From contig NZ_CYSP01000014.1 in NCBI RefSeq assembly GCF_001298735.1, forward strand, positions 1 through 64,000: 64,000 nucleotides of DNA, given 5' to 3'. The notes beneath the pieces were generated by a model that was not told where the DNA came from, searched no databases, and saw only the letters and a program-made list of their open reading frames with translations. The position numbers and the translations under genes are program-made. Of this stretch, positions 55,932-63,481 are shown piece after piece. The stretch is from Propionispora sp. 2/2-37. Lineage in GTDB: Bacteria; Bacillota; Negativicutes; Propionisporales; Propionisporaceae. Numbering within the stretch: position 1 is the stretch's first letter; every line of letters begins with the position of its first letter.

Positions 55932-56804
55932 GTGCAAGACACACTGGAAATCATTGATACAACACTGCGGGATGGAGAACAGGCGGCTGGTATTGCCTTT
56001 TCAAAAAAAGAAAAACTAACCATAGCAACTGCTTTAGATCGTGCAGGGGTTAGTTGGATAGAAGCTGGAACACCAGCAATGGGAGAAGCTGAACAGGAAA
56101 TTATGCGTGCGATAGTATCTTCAGGTCTCAAGGCAAAAGTATTTTCCTGGAACAGAGCAAAAGCAGAGGATATTTTGGCTTCCGTACAGTGCGGGTTTTC
56201 CTGTATTCATATTTCTGTGCCTGTCTCAGATCTTCACATTAAGCACAAAATAAAAAAAAGCCGTGAGTGGGTTATTTTGCAGTTAAAACAAAGCATTCGT
56301 TTGGCTCAAAGCTTTGGCTGTAGCGTATCCGTTGGTGCAGAGGATGCCTCCAGAGCAGATAAGGAGTTTTTTTTACAGGTGGCTGGTATTGCCGCTAAAC
56401 TGGGAGCTATTCGTATACGCTTTGCCGATACGGTTGGTTGTTTGGACCCATTTACTACCTTTACTTTACTGGAGGATTTGGTGGCTAAGTGCTCATTGCC
56501 AATTGAGTTTCATGCACACAATGATTTTGGATTGGCTACGGCAAATACCCTAGCTGCTTATAAAGCCGGTATAAGGTTTGCCAGTACGACGATAGCCGGT
56601 ATTGGTGAGCGGGCTGGCAATGCTCCCATGGAAGAAGTACTCACTGCACTTGACGCGGTTTATGGAGTACCCTCTACCATTCGCTTAAAAACTTGTACCC
56701 GTCTGGCTTCCATAATTTCCGTTGATCATTTTCCCTATAAGCCAATTCTCGGTGCTAAAGCTAAAGTGAAGTATGAAAAGAAGAGAGGCAAACATGCAGG
56801 CTGA
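55932..56804 (+). CDS. nifV(alpha): Homocitrate synthase, alpha (N-terminal-type) subunit
   Basis: 290 residues from GTG 55932, two bases after the omega stop. Complete catalytic barrel: IIDTTLRDGEQAAG (about 8-21), WIEAGTPAMG, VGAEDASRAD, FADTVGC, and the metal-binding EFHAHNDFGLATANT with TTIAGIGERAGNAPMEEV. It stops after the barrel, lacking the C-terminal region carried by the omega chain, so the two act together in condensing acetyl-CoA with 2-oxoglutarate. Last gene of the nif operon; a 20-bp terminator stem begins 11 bases later. Confidence 0.93.
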   Translation: MQDTLEIIDTTLRDGEQAAGIAFSKKEKLTIATALDRAGVSWIEAGTPAMGEAEQEIMRAIVSSGLKAKVFSWNRAKAEDILASVQCGFSCIHISVPVSDLHIKHKIKKSREWVILQLKQSIRLAQSFGCSVSVGAEDASRADKEFFLQVAGIAAKLGAIRIRFADTVGCLDPFTTFTLLEDLVAKCSLPIEFHAHNDFGLATANTLAAYKAGIRFASTTIAGIGERAGNAPMEEVLTALDAVYGVPSTIRLKTCTRLASIISVDHFPYKPILGAKAKVKYEKKRGKHAG

Positions 56805-56814
56805 GGTTATGTCT

Positions 56815-56860
56815 AGCAAAAATAAACAGCTAGAGGGATCTAGCTGTTTATTTTTGCTTT
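56815..56860 (+). terminator. nif operon terminator
   Basis: Perfect 20-bp stem: the arm at 56815-56834 is complementary to that at 56839-56858 (loop GGGA), ending in T-rich sequence. It may also serve the convergent small gene. Confidence 0.92.
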
Positions 56861-56867
56861 CTATTGT

Positions 56868-57212
56868 TTATAACTTAACGCCGATAAACTCTCCGGAATG
56901 GAAGGGGCTACTTTCAACTGCCTGTTGGGGGAGAATATTAAAATGTTTAAAAAATTTTTTTGCACCAACATAAGCACCTTTTGTAGCGTAACGAATGGGA
57001 AACGAATTAATATTTCTTTCTTTTAAAGGTAATAAGCCAACAGCATTGGCTTGCAAGTCATAACCTATCATACAAAAAGGACTGTTGTCTAATAATTCAG
57101 TAGCCAGCTTATTGAATACAATACGTCCATTGGGTCTTAATTCAATGATTGGTTCGATAGTTTTGCTTGAACGCTCCCGATGTGGTTCAAATAGTGTAAA
57201 AGAACATTCCAT
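56868..57212 (-). CDS. Hypothetical 114-residue protein
   Basis: Start ATG 57212, eight bases after AAGGAG (ATG 57221 is too close). Soluble, mixed alpha/beta: IIELRPNGRIVFNKLATELLD, FCMIGYDLQANAVGLLPLKE, then AYVGAKKFFKHFNI (separate segments). No family recognised and no Cys/His motif. Convergent with nifV(alpha), sharing its terminator. Confidence 0.6.
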   Translation of the reverse strand: MECSFTLFEPHRERSSKTIEPIIELRPNGRIVFNKLATELLDNSPFCMIGYDLQANAVGLLPLKERNINSFPIRYATKGAYVGAKKFFKHFNILPQQAVESSPFHSGEFIGVKL

Positions 57213-57376
57213 ATCATTCACTCCTTATATACTGATTATTTATTAAGTATGCTCAAAAAGTTGAATTTATAAACAGAATTTAGAGTAAAAGCTTATTTTT
57301 TTCTTCTATATACGTTATAATTCAATAGATGGCTAATCAAATTCATTGAGTCAAAAAAGTGCTTAGGAGGGATTGT

Positions 57377-57712
57377 ATGATTCAGCAGATTTGGTTGTAT
57401 CTTTTTGCAGTCATTATCGGTGGTGCAATTATCAAAGAGTTGTTTATCAGCCCGGTTATCTTGGTACTGATTGATTTAATTATTTTGTTTGCGCTATACA
57501 TGCTTATACGCAGATATTCTTTTATTGATGTCAAAAGAAGTATGTATTTTTTTTCGTTGTTAACTTTTATCACTATATTAGTAGATGTGAATTTGATGCC
57601 GAGTATAATCGGAAACATTATTATATTAAGTATATTATTGTGGATGATTTTCAGTAGTGGCAGAGGTGGCGGACCTAACAGGCCCCCGTTGCGTCATAAA
57701 TGGCATAAATAA
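57377..57712 (+). CDS. Hypothetical membrane protein
   Basis: 111 residues from ATG 57377, six bases after AGGAGGG. Four hydrophobic segments (about 4-20, 24-42, 56-72, 76-91) resemble a compact bundle, then a polar tail SGRGGGPNRPPLRHKWHK. No family identified. Confidence 0.65.
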   Translation: MIQQIWLYLFAVIIGGAIIKELFISPVILVLIDLIILFALYMLIRRYSFIDVKRSMYFFSLLTFITILVDVNLMPSIIGNIIILSILLWMIFSSGRGGGPNRPPLRHKWHK

Positions 57713-57722
57713 TGATCACCGT

Positions 57723-57872
57723 GTGTTCGGCGACCTTTCTGAGGAGATCTTTTATCCAGTTAAACTTTCGTCGGCATTACTTTTTGTTATGGGCTGGCCG
57801 CAGCTTATCACAGGAGTCCTTGGCGGTTTATTGGCAGTCAGTGTTTGTAAACGATTAAAAGGATTTTACTGA
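57723..57872 (+). pseudogene. Possible C-terminal remnant of a membrane transport protein
   Basis: Directly behind the membrane protein gene, an open stretch without ribosome site reads VFGDLSEEIFYPVKLSSALL followed by a hydrophobic Gly-rich helix (GWPQLITGVLGGLLAVSVCK). It looks like the end of an ECF-type S component or similar permease whose front is missing. Low confidence; could be chance. Confidence 0.25.
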
Positions 57873-57887
57873 GGGATACTTTTCTGT

Positions 57888-58616
57888 TTATAAAATCCGA
57901 TGTAGCAGGTAACCGTTGTCTTTCAGCCAATTCCGTTCTTGTTTATAATTAGGAAGACAACTTTCTACCAACAGCCAAAACTGACGAGAATGATTTAATT
58001 CTCGCAAATGAGATAATTCATGTACCACCAGATAATCAATAACGCCTGTCGGTGCCATGATAATTCGCCAATTGTAGTTAATGTTGCCCAGAGCAGAACA
58101 ACTTCCCCAGCGTGTTTTTTGTTCTTTAATATGGATCTGTTTAGGAAGAACATGGAGTTTTTTTGACCATTCCATGGTTTTCGTTGTTAGCAAATCGGCA
58201 GCAGCAGCAAGATACCATTTTTTTATTAATTGATGTATGACATCTGTATTACGGTGCGTGAATTTTGGAAGAACAATTTGCATTTTATCGGCTTCCAGCC
58301 TGATGGTAGGTGTGTTGTCTGTTGTGGTATAATAAAAGTGTAAATAGTATTCTTTACCCAGGTATAAAATACGGGTACCTTGAGAGAGTGCGCTGTTTAC
58401 AGGATTAGCGGATAATTTACGAAGGTGGTCAATGCGGGAGAGAATCCATTTACTTTTTTTTTGCAGGAGGGTTTCAATTGATGTTGCAGGGTATTGAACA
58501 GGCGCAGTAATTTCCAGCAATTGTGTATCTTTTACTTTTATTTGTATTGTTTTCCGGTTTTTCCGGTAGAGAATTGTATAATATAATTGATAATTAGCCA
58601 GCATAATTTTGTTCAT
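57888..58616 (-). CDS. YgjP-like metallopeptidase (DUF45, M48-related)
   Basis: 242 residues from ATG 58616 (AAAGGA seven bases upstream). The zinc motif VVHELSHLRELNHSRQFW (HExxH with the downstream third ligand region) at about 197-214 and the TRWGSCSALGNINYNWRI segment before it define the DUF45/YgjP family. N-terminal half has RKTIQIKVKDTQLLEITAP and KKSKWILSRI (separate segments). Cytoplasmic; the family is often linked to restriction systems but none is near. Confidence 0.88.
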   Translation of the reverse strand: MNKIMLANYQLYYTILYRKNRKTIQIKVKDTQLLEITAPVQYPATSIETLLQKKSKWILSRIDHLRKLSANPVNSALSQGTRILYLGKEYYLHFYYTTTDNTPTIRLEADKMQIVLPKFTHRNTDVIHQLIKKWYLAAAADLLTTKTMEWSKKLHVLPKQIHIKEQKTRWGSCSALGNINYNWRIIMAPTGVIDYLVVHELSHLRELNHSRQFWLLVESCLPNYKQERNWLKDNGYLLHRIL

Positions 58617-58744
58617 TGCGTATGTCCTTTGGTTTATAATTATATATTTTTTTGATTTGGCGTTTACTGTGTAAATTCCTGCGAAAAAAGTAGGTTATAT
58701 AAGAATTATTTATCGTAGAGTGATAAACAGTGGGAAGGTTATAT

Positions 58745-59035
58745 ATGAAACAAAATACAATTATATTGAAAGAAAGTCAGAAATCTTTTTTAGTAAAACG
58801 AGTTATTACCTATGGTACGGGATTTGAGCCTGGTGTAGAATTGATTGGGACGCGTTATGAAATCTGGGATAAAAAATATCAGGATAAATATGAACAGGAT
58901 ATTATTCAGGAACCGGTTAATGGGAGTACGGTTGTATATTGTGAGTTGTGTGTTCAGGAATCTGATGAAAAAATGATAGAAGTCTTTGACAAAAGAGAGA
59001 ACGGTATTTATTCTAATAGTCAAAATTACGAATGA
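58745..59035 (+). CDS. Hypothetical 96-residue protein
   Basis: Start ATG 58745 after GGGAAGG. Soluble, charged: IILKESQKSFLVKRVITYG, then YEIWDKKYQDKYEQDII and VYCELCVQESDEKMIEVF (separate segments), with a CxxC. No family recognised. Followed by its own terminator. Confidence 0.55.
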   Translation: MKQNTIILKESQKSFLVKRVITYGTGFEPGVELIGTRYEIWDKKYQDKYEQDIIQEPVNGSTVVYCELCVQESDEKMIEVFDKRENGIYSNSQNYE

Positions 59036-59037
59036 GA

Positions 59038-59076
59038 AGAACTCCTGCGTGTAATCTGCGCAGGAGTTCTATTTTT
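59038..59076 (+). terminator. Terminator before dinB
   Basis: AGAACTCCTGC (59038-59048) / GCAGGAGTTCT (59060-59070), then ATTTTT, partly overlapping the dinB -35. Confidence 0.9.
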
Positions 59077-59125
59077 GACAAAAGGATATGTTTGTCGTAT
59101 AATACAACAAACAGAACGTATGTTC
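59075..59125 (+). promoter_or_regulatory. dinB promoter with LexA (SOS) box
   Basis: TTGACA (59075-59080), 17-bp spacer, TATAAT (59098-59103), then GAACGTATGTTC (59114-59125), an exact GAAC-N4-GTTC as in Gram-positive LexA/DinR boxes, sitting at the transcription start. LexA bound there would block initiation. Confidence 0.88.
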
Positions 59126-59167
59126 TGAGGCGGTTTTTCTACGTTTCGTTTACTAGGAGGGAAGAGA

Positions 59168-60331
59168 ATGGTGCGACAACGGTGGATATTACATGCTGAT
59201 ATGGATGCTTTTTATGCTTCGGTCGAACAGCGAGACCATCCTGAATTCCGGCAGCAACCGGTTATTGTTGGTGGCAATAGTAGCCGGGGTGTAGTAGCGG
59301 CCGCTTCCTATGAAGCACGTCAATACGGAGTGCGGTCGGCCATGCCGATGGCGGAAGCAAGACGTCGCTGCCCACAGGGGATCTATGTATTGCCTAATAT
59401 GGCAAAGTATGCAAAAATATCAGGAGAAATCATGCAAATTCTTGCATCTTTTTCCCCGGTTATTGAAACTTTGGCACTTGACGAAGCTTTTTTAGATATT
59501 ACAGGGATGGAGCTACTACATAATGATGTAGTGGATATTGCTGTTAAGATCAAAGAACAGATCCGAGCGCAACTTAATTTGATTATATCAGTTGGTGTGG
59601 CGCCAAATAAATTTTTAGCCAAGTTGGCTTCGGCTTATAACAAACCGGATGGACTTATGGTGATACGGCCAGGTGAAGAACTGAGCCTGCTTTCACCACT
59701 GCCGGTCAGTAAACTATGGGGCGTAGGAGAGGTCACGGAACGTATCCTCAAGTCTTTGCAAATAGAGACGATCGGTCAATTGCGTCAAATTGATCCGTAT
59801 ACACTGGAAAAACACTTAGGGAGATATTCTATTGAACTTTACAATTTGGCTTGGGGCCGTGATGATCGACTTGTTATCCCTGACAGGGAGGCTAAATCGG
59901 TTGGTAATGAAGAAACTTTTTCCAGGGATATTCAATCACAAGAAAGCATCCTGGCTGCTTTATTGTCACTCGCCGAGCGAGTTGGATGGCGGCTTCGTAA
60001 AGAAGGGCTATGCGGTAAGACGATCACATTAAAGGTGCGGTTTTCTTCATTTCGGACAGTCACGCGCAGCCTTACTTTGATGCAACCTATAGCTATTGAT
60101 GAAGTTATTTATCATACCGCTCTTCAGCTTATGGCTATAATTCCTGTAAAAGAGGGAATTCGGTTACTAGGGATTACCGTATCCGGTTTAGGTCCGCGGG
60201 AACAACAGCTTAATCTATTTAATGAAGTCACAGATAAGCAAGAAAAGATAGCCGATGCGATGGACTTTCTAAAAGAACGATTTGGCACTCATATTGTAAC
60301 GAGAGGAAGAGTGCTGGAGAAAAGAGATTAA
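59168..60331 (+). CDS. dinB: DNA polymerase IV
   Basis: 387 residues. Y-family motifs: ILHADMDAFYASVEQRDHPE at 7-26, GVVAAASYEARQYGVRSAMP, LALDEAFLDITG with the catalytic Asp-Glu, ISVGVAPNKFLAKLASAYNKP, and the little-finger domain with SFRTVTRSL. It ends QLNLFNEV, a beta-clamp-binding motif, then 30 residues. Error-prone lesion bypass; LexA box upstream. Confidence 0.96.
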   Translation: MVRQRWILHADMDAFYASVEQRDHPEFRQQPVIVGGNSSRGVVAAASYEARQYGVRSAMPMAEARRRCPQGIYVLPNMAKYAKISGEIMQILASFSPVIETLALDEAFLDITGMELLHNDVVDIAVKIKEQIRAQLNLIISVGVAPNKFLAKLASAYNKPDGLMVIRPGEELSLLSPLPVSKLWGVGEVTERILKSLQIETIGQLRQIDPYTLEKHLGRYSIELYNLAWGRDDRLVIPDREAKSVGNEETFSRDIQSQESILAALLSLAERVGWRLRKEGLCGKTITLKVRFSSFRTVTRSLTLMQPIAIDEVIYHTALQLMAIIPVKEGIRLLGITVSGLGPREQQLNLFNEVTDKQEKIADAMDFLKERFGTHIVTRGRVLEKRD

Positions 60332-60360
60332 CTTGCTAGAAGACGGCGGCTTTACTAAAA

Positions 60361-60388
60361 AACAGTCACAAAAAAGTGACTGTTTTTT
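60361..60388 (+). terminator. dinB terminator
   Basis: AACAGTCAC / GTGACTGTT around a six-A loop, then TTTTT. Confidence 0.92.
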
Positions 60389-60445
60389 AACGGGCAGAAA
60401 TCGGTATAAACAAAAAAAGCCCTCCAGCGGAAGACTTGATTTTTC

Positions 60446-60533
60446 TGGTGCCGAAGGCCGGACTCGAACCGGCACGTGGGGCTACCACGCTTGATTTTGA
60501 GTCAAGTGCGTCTGCCAATTCCGCCACTTCGGC
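60446..60533 (-). tRNA. tRNA-Leu (CAA)
   Basis: 88 nt including the encoded CCA (60446-60448). Acceptor GCCGAAG pairs with CTTCGGC; anticodon arm CTTGACTCAAAATCAAG has CAA in the loop; the long variable arm CGTGGTAGCCCCACG marks a type II tRNA; T arm GCCGGTTCGAGTCCGGC is regular. Confidence 0.97.
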
Positions 60534-60715
60534 ATGTGTTATAGAACAAACCCGTTAAGTACATTAGTTATGTTATCATTTCGATAAATTATTGTCAAGT
60601 GGTTTTTTTGAGTAATATGTTTAACTGTGATTAGGTCACAATGGTGTAATTTTTAAAATCGGAGTATAAAATATATTGTTTACAGAAATAGTAAAATCAT
60701 TAACTGATTTATTTA

Positions 60716-60744
60716 TTGACATAAGGTGTGAAAAAAGATATACT
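60716..60744 (+). promoter_or_regulatory. tRNA-Arg promoter
   Basis: TTGACA, 17-bp spacer, TATACT (60739-60744), 21 bp before the tRNA. 60534-60715 holds nothing else seen. Confidence 0.8.
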
Positions 60745-60764
60745 ATATAAGTAATTGATGAGAT

Positions 60765-60841
60765 GACTCCGTAGCTCAGCTGGATAGAGCGTTTGACTAC
60801 GAATCAAAAGGTCGCAGGTTCGAATCCTGCCGGGGTCGCCA
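60765..60841 (+). tRNA. tRNA-Arg (ACG)
   Basis: 77 nt with encoded CCA. Acceptor GACTCCG / CGGGGTC, anticodon arm TTTGACTACGAATCAAA with ACG, T arm GCAGGTTCGAATCCTGC. The 3' end is followed directly by a convergent integrase gene, so this tRNA is the probable attachment site. Confidence 0.97.
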
Positions 60842-60860
60842 TTGATATTTCAAGGGTTTT
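60813..60860. other. Probable left attachment site (attL) of the integrative element
   Basis: tRNA-Arg 3' half adjoining foreign DNA that opens with an integrase reading toward the tRNA. The matching repeat (attR) is not in the window, so the exact core cannot be defined. Confidence 0.55.
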
Positions 60861-60951
60861 ACGAGGTTTTCGTAAAGCTCTTTTTTTCGTTTTCATAGCA
60901 GTTTTACAACAACCGTACAACAACGCGGCAGAAACTGCATTTTCTAAACGG

Positions 60952-62127
60952 TTACTGTAGTGGTGTCTCATGATTGATCGATGCGACCGGAAAGGAAGAG
61001 TTGAGCCATGAGGCAATTTTTTCCTGGCCGCCGGATATCCTGTGGGTGTAGACATTGAGTAGCATTTGCGTGGTACTGTGGCCCAGTCTGTACTGGGCAT
61101 CTTTGATGCTGACGCCATTGGCCGAAAGGCGGCTGGCGTGGTCGTGCCGGAGTTTGTGAAAGGTAATATCAATGCTGGCCGCTTTGGCCATGCGCTTAAA
61201 TTGTTTGGACCAGCTGCGCGGGTCCTGGAGTTTGCCGAAGGGGTCGGGGAATACCAGGTCATTGTCTTCCCAGGGCAGGCCTGTGGCCTTATGGGCGGCG
61301 ATGGTTGCCGTCTGACGGCCCTGGTGCTGCTTCATCTGCAGTATCGTAATTTCCGGCAGCGGCAAGACGCGCTGGCGGGCGATGGTTTTGGTGTCGTCGA
61401 GCGTGAGGCCCTCGTCGGTGATGATGACGGCCCGCTGGATGCTGACGCTGTCGGCGGTGAAATTGAAGTCTATCCACTTCAGTCCCAATAGTTCGGAACG
61501 GCTGATGCCGGTTGCCCATTCGAGGAGCAAAGCGGTATACATTTCGGCGTCGGCTTCGGCGGCTGTGAACAGGCGTGCCCACTCTATGCTGCTGAGTGGT
61601 ATGAATTCCTTGCGCCTCTTCTTGGGCAGCGATACCGTTTTAAACGGCAGCCGGTGCAGTATTTCCTCGTTAAAGGCTTTGTTTAAGGCGATGCGCAGCA
61701 CCGAAAAGGCCAGTTCGGCCAGGCGCGGTCCGCCGCCGTTGTCTTTGATGGTGTTCACCATGTTTTGAATATCAATCCCCCTGAGTTTTTGCAGTTTAAT
61801 CTCGCCTAACAGCGGCAGAATATGGTTATTGACCACCGAACGGTAGCCAATGTAGGTATTGCCCCGGACGCTGGCCCGGGCGTAGATGGTCAGCCACTTT
61901 TCCACCCACTGGCCAACAGTGATTTTATCGGCGTCAATGAAGACCGGTCCCTTGCTCCGTTCGAGCAGGGCGTCTTTTTTCTGTTGGACTTCGCCTTTGG
62001 TTTTGCCGTAGCAATATTTGCGGACGGGTTTTCCCGTCTCGGCGTCGCGGCCGATGATGACGGCCGTCATCCAGAGGCCGTCTTTGCGTTTGCAAATAGT
62101 TCCTTCGCCATTGGCCCGTTTAGCCAT
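60952..62127 (-). CDS. Tyrosine recombinase (integrase)
   Basis: 391 residues from ATG 62127 with AAAGGTGG upstream. Arm-type DNA-binding domain (GEGTICKRKDGLWMTAV, RKYCYGKTK), core-binding domain (VGQWVEKWLTIYARASV), then the catalytic domain: HKLRH, GHSTTQMLLNVYTH with the nucleophile Tyr. The first catalytic Arg box reads TGISRSELLGLKW where the family has TGLRR/xSELLGL: the expected Arg is Ser (AGC), with an Arg next to it. Activity is thus uncertain. GC-rich relative to host; directed toward tRNA-Arg. Confidence 0.92.
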   Translation of the reverse strand: MAKRANGEGTICKRKDGLWMTAVIIGRDAETGKPVRKYCYGKTKGEVQQKKDALLERSKGPVFIDADKITVGQWVEKWLTIYARASVRGNTYIGYRSVVNNHILPLLGEIKLQKLRGIDIQNMVNTIKDNGGGPRLAELAFSVLRIALNKAFNEEILHRLPFKTVSLPKKRRKEFIPLSSIEWARLFTAAEADAEMYTALLLEWATGISRSELLGLKWIDFNFTADSVSIQRAVIITDEGLTLDDTKTIARQRVLPLPEITILQMKQHQGRQTATIAAHKATGLPWEDNDLVFPDPFGKLQDPRSWSKQFKRMAKAASIDITFHKLRHDHASRLSANGVSIKDAQYRLGHSTTQMLLNVYTHRISGGQEKIASWLNSSFPVASINHETPLQ

Positions 62128-62231
62128 GAGCACACACCACCTTTTTGATGTCGGTGGCAAGGGCGGCTGCACGCTGTTGTTGTATAACCCGTTGCCACCG
62201 CATGCGGTTTGCAACGAATTACAGGCGCAGC

Positions 62232-62447
62232 CTAGCTGTGGCTAACAGTCAGGCCGGAAGGGGCAGGGAGTTCTTTGCTGATCGCAAGGAGCTCCATTTT
62301 TTTCTGCAACGCTTCCTGTTTGGTTTTGCCGTAGGCATAGGTACGAACGGATTTGCCTGTCACAGGGTCGCGGCTGCAAACGGTAGCCACCCAGCGGCCG
62401 TCCTGACGTCGATAGACACTGCCATTGCCATAGATATTTGTTTTCAT
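62232..62447 (-). CDS. Stand-alone integrase arm-type DNA-binding domain protein
   Basis: 71 residues from ATG 62447 with a near-perfect AAAGGAGG upstream. YGNGSVYRRQDGRWVATV, then GKSVRTYAYGKTKQEALQKK, parallels the first 60 residues of the adjacent integrase (GEGTICKRKDGLWMTAV and RKYCYGKTKGEVQQKK), but the chain ends right after, in ELPAPSGLTVSHS. It may bind the same arm sites as the integrase (excision control), or be a duplicated fragment; the intact ribosome site and start favour expression. Confidence 0.65.
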   Translation of the reverse strand: MKTNIYGNGSVYRRQDGRWVATVCSRDPVTGKSVRTYAYGKTKQEALQKKMELLAISKELPAPSGLTVSHS

Positions 62448-62505
62448 GGTCACACACCTCCTTTGCTGGCTGATTACTCCGGTATTGGCCGACAGGGCTT
62501 GTCCC

Positions 62506-62553
62506 CTACGGCGGCATCTCGGAGGCACGCAGGCGGTTAGCCTCATGCGCCAT
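62506..62553 (-). CDS. Possible 15-residue leader peptide
   Basis: ATG 62553 (MAHEANRLRASEMPP, stop at 62506) preceded by AAAGGATGGTGTGTG, the same upstream sequence seen at the neighbouring genes of this element. Too short for certainty. The surrounding 62554-62662 has two GC-rich hairpins (for example GGCGGCC / GGCCGCC near 62590-62610) but no other gene. Confidence 0.3.
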   Translation of the reverse strand: MAHEANRLRASEMPP

Positions 62554-62662
62554 ATTCACACACCATCCTTTATGTAGGAACTTACAATGGCGGCCGCCAC
62601 TTGGCCGCCTGTTTTATTTCCGGCGCTTGCCGCCGGGATAGAGCATATTGCGAATCCACCGG

Positions 62663-63007
62663 TCAACCAGGGACAACTTTGTCTTTGTCTTCAGCTTTTA
62701 AGGCCGTTACGATTTTTTCAATGACGGCGCGCTCGGCGGGCGGCAGGTCGGCAATGTCTTTGGCCAGGTCGGTGACATCGGCCGGCAGCGATAGCACGCC
62801 GGCATCGACGCCTAAGAGGTGGTCGGTCGAGACTTTCAAAATGACGGCCAGGCGGGCCAGCGTTTCGCCGTCCGGTTCGGTGCGGCCCCGCTCCCAGCCG
62901 GCCACGGTGGACTGATTGCCCGCCCCGATAATGTCCGCTAGGGCGGCCTGGGACATATGGAGCCGTTCGCGGGCAGCGCGGATGCGTTTTCCTATTTCTT
63001 TGCTCAT
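62663..63007 (-). CDS. XRE family transcriptional repressor
   Basis: 114 residues. Cro/CI-type helix-turn-helix in the first 60 residues (IGKRIRAARERLHMSQAALA, TVAGWERGRTEPDGETLARL, VSTDHLLG), then an acidic helical tail with LPPAERAVIEKIVTALKAE for dimerisation. No peptidase domain, so induction is not by RecA-type self-cleavage. Divergent from the excisionase-like gene, which it probably represses. Confidence 0.9.
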   Translation of the reverse strand: MSKEIGKRIRAARERLHMSQAALADIIGAGNQSTVAGWERGRTEPDGETLARLAVILKVSTDHLLGVDAGVLSLPADVTDLAKDIADLPPAERAVIEKIVTALKAEDKDKVVPG

Positions 63008-63067
63008 GTTTTTTCACACACCATCACGTTTAATTTGCACACACTGTAAAAAGTAGTTGCTACCCAC

Positions 63068-63170
63068 ATTGTAATTCTTCAATTGCGATTTGTAAATATA
63101 AAAGTGAGAAATGTATTGAAAAAATAGTAAACCACTGCTATGATTATTACATAATGCAATATCAAATTGC
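63068..63170. promoter_or_regulatory. Divergent promoters and operator region of the element
   Basis: Rightward: TTGAAA (63116-63121), 17 bp, TATGAT (63139-63144). Leftward (read on the reverse strand): TTTACA (63096-63091), 17 bp, TACAAT (63073-63068). TCAATTGCGATTTG lies in the leftward spacer and TCAAATTGCGTTAA follows the rightward -10, with GCAAT/ATTGC at 63156-63170: shared AATTGCG half sites for the repressor. Confidence 0.7.
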
Positions 63171-63200
63171 GTTAATTCACTTAAAGGGAGAAGATGAATT

Positions 63201-63422
63201 ATGACAAACACCAAGCTAGTGGTCACGGTCAAGGAGTTTGCGGCCATGACTGGCATTGGGCAGAACCGGGTGCGGGAGTTTTGCTATCTGTCGGATTTTC
63301 CGGCATCGAAAGAAGGCAATCGTTTTTTAATTCATGTGGAGGCCGCCAATGAGTGGCTGCGGCGGCGGACCAGCGCTAAGACGGGCGTGAATACGGCCGG
63401 GTTGAAGCGTATTCTGCCGTGA
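63201..63422 (+). CDS. Excisionase-like winged-helix DNA-binding protein
   Basis: 73 residues after AAAGGGAGAAG. VTVKEFAAMTGIGQNRVREF is a MerR/Xis-type helix-turn-helix, FPASKEGNRFLIHVEAANEWL the wing and following helix, then a basic tail. Typical of excisionases or recombination directionality factors. Its stop overlaps the next small ORF by GTGA. Confidence 0.8.
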   Translation: MTNTKLVVTVKEFAAMTGIGQNRVREFCYLSDFPASKEGNRFLIHVEAANEWLRRRTSAKTGVNTAGLKRILP

Positions 63423-63481
63423 GTCAGAAGCGCCGGCGATACAAAGAAGCCTTTTACCGGTGGAAGTGGGCGGGGCCATGA
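63419..63481 (+). CDS. 20-residue bridging ORF
   Basis: Starts at GTG inside the excisionase stop (GTGA, 63419-63422) and stops inside the next gene's start (ATGA, 63478-63481). Peptide MSQKRRRYKEAFYRWKWAGP is basic and aromatic. The exact 4-bp overlaps on both sides indicate translational coupling; function unknown. Confidence 0.45.
   Translation: MSQKRRRYKEAFYRWKWAGP

Noticed and set aside
57713-57860. ATG-started frame beginning at 57713
   Set aside because: Reads as an unlikely basic, Trp/Arg-rich peptide; the other frame looks more protein-like and is reported as a possible remnant.
60804-61262. Open frame antisense to the tRNA-Arg end and inside the integrase region
   Set aside because: Shadow of the GC-rich integrase gene in another frame; no family features or ribosome site.
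61066-62540. Several long forward-strand open frames over the integrase and arm-domain genes
   Set aside because: High GC leaves antisense frames open; they lack ribosome sites and their composition (Gly/Ala/Arg-rich) mirrors the real genes.
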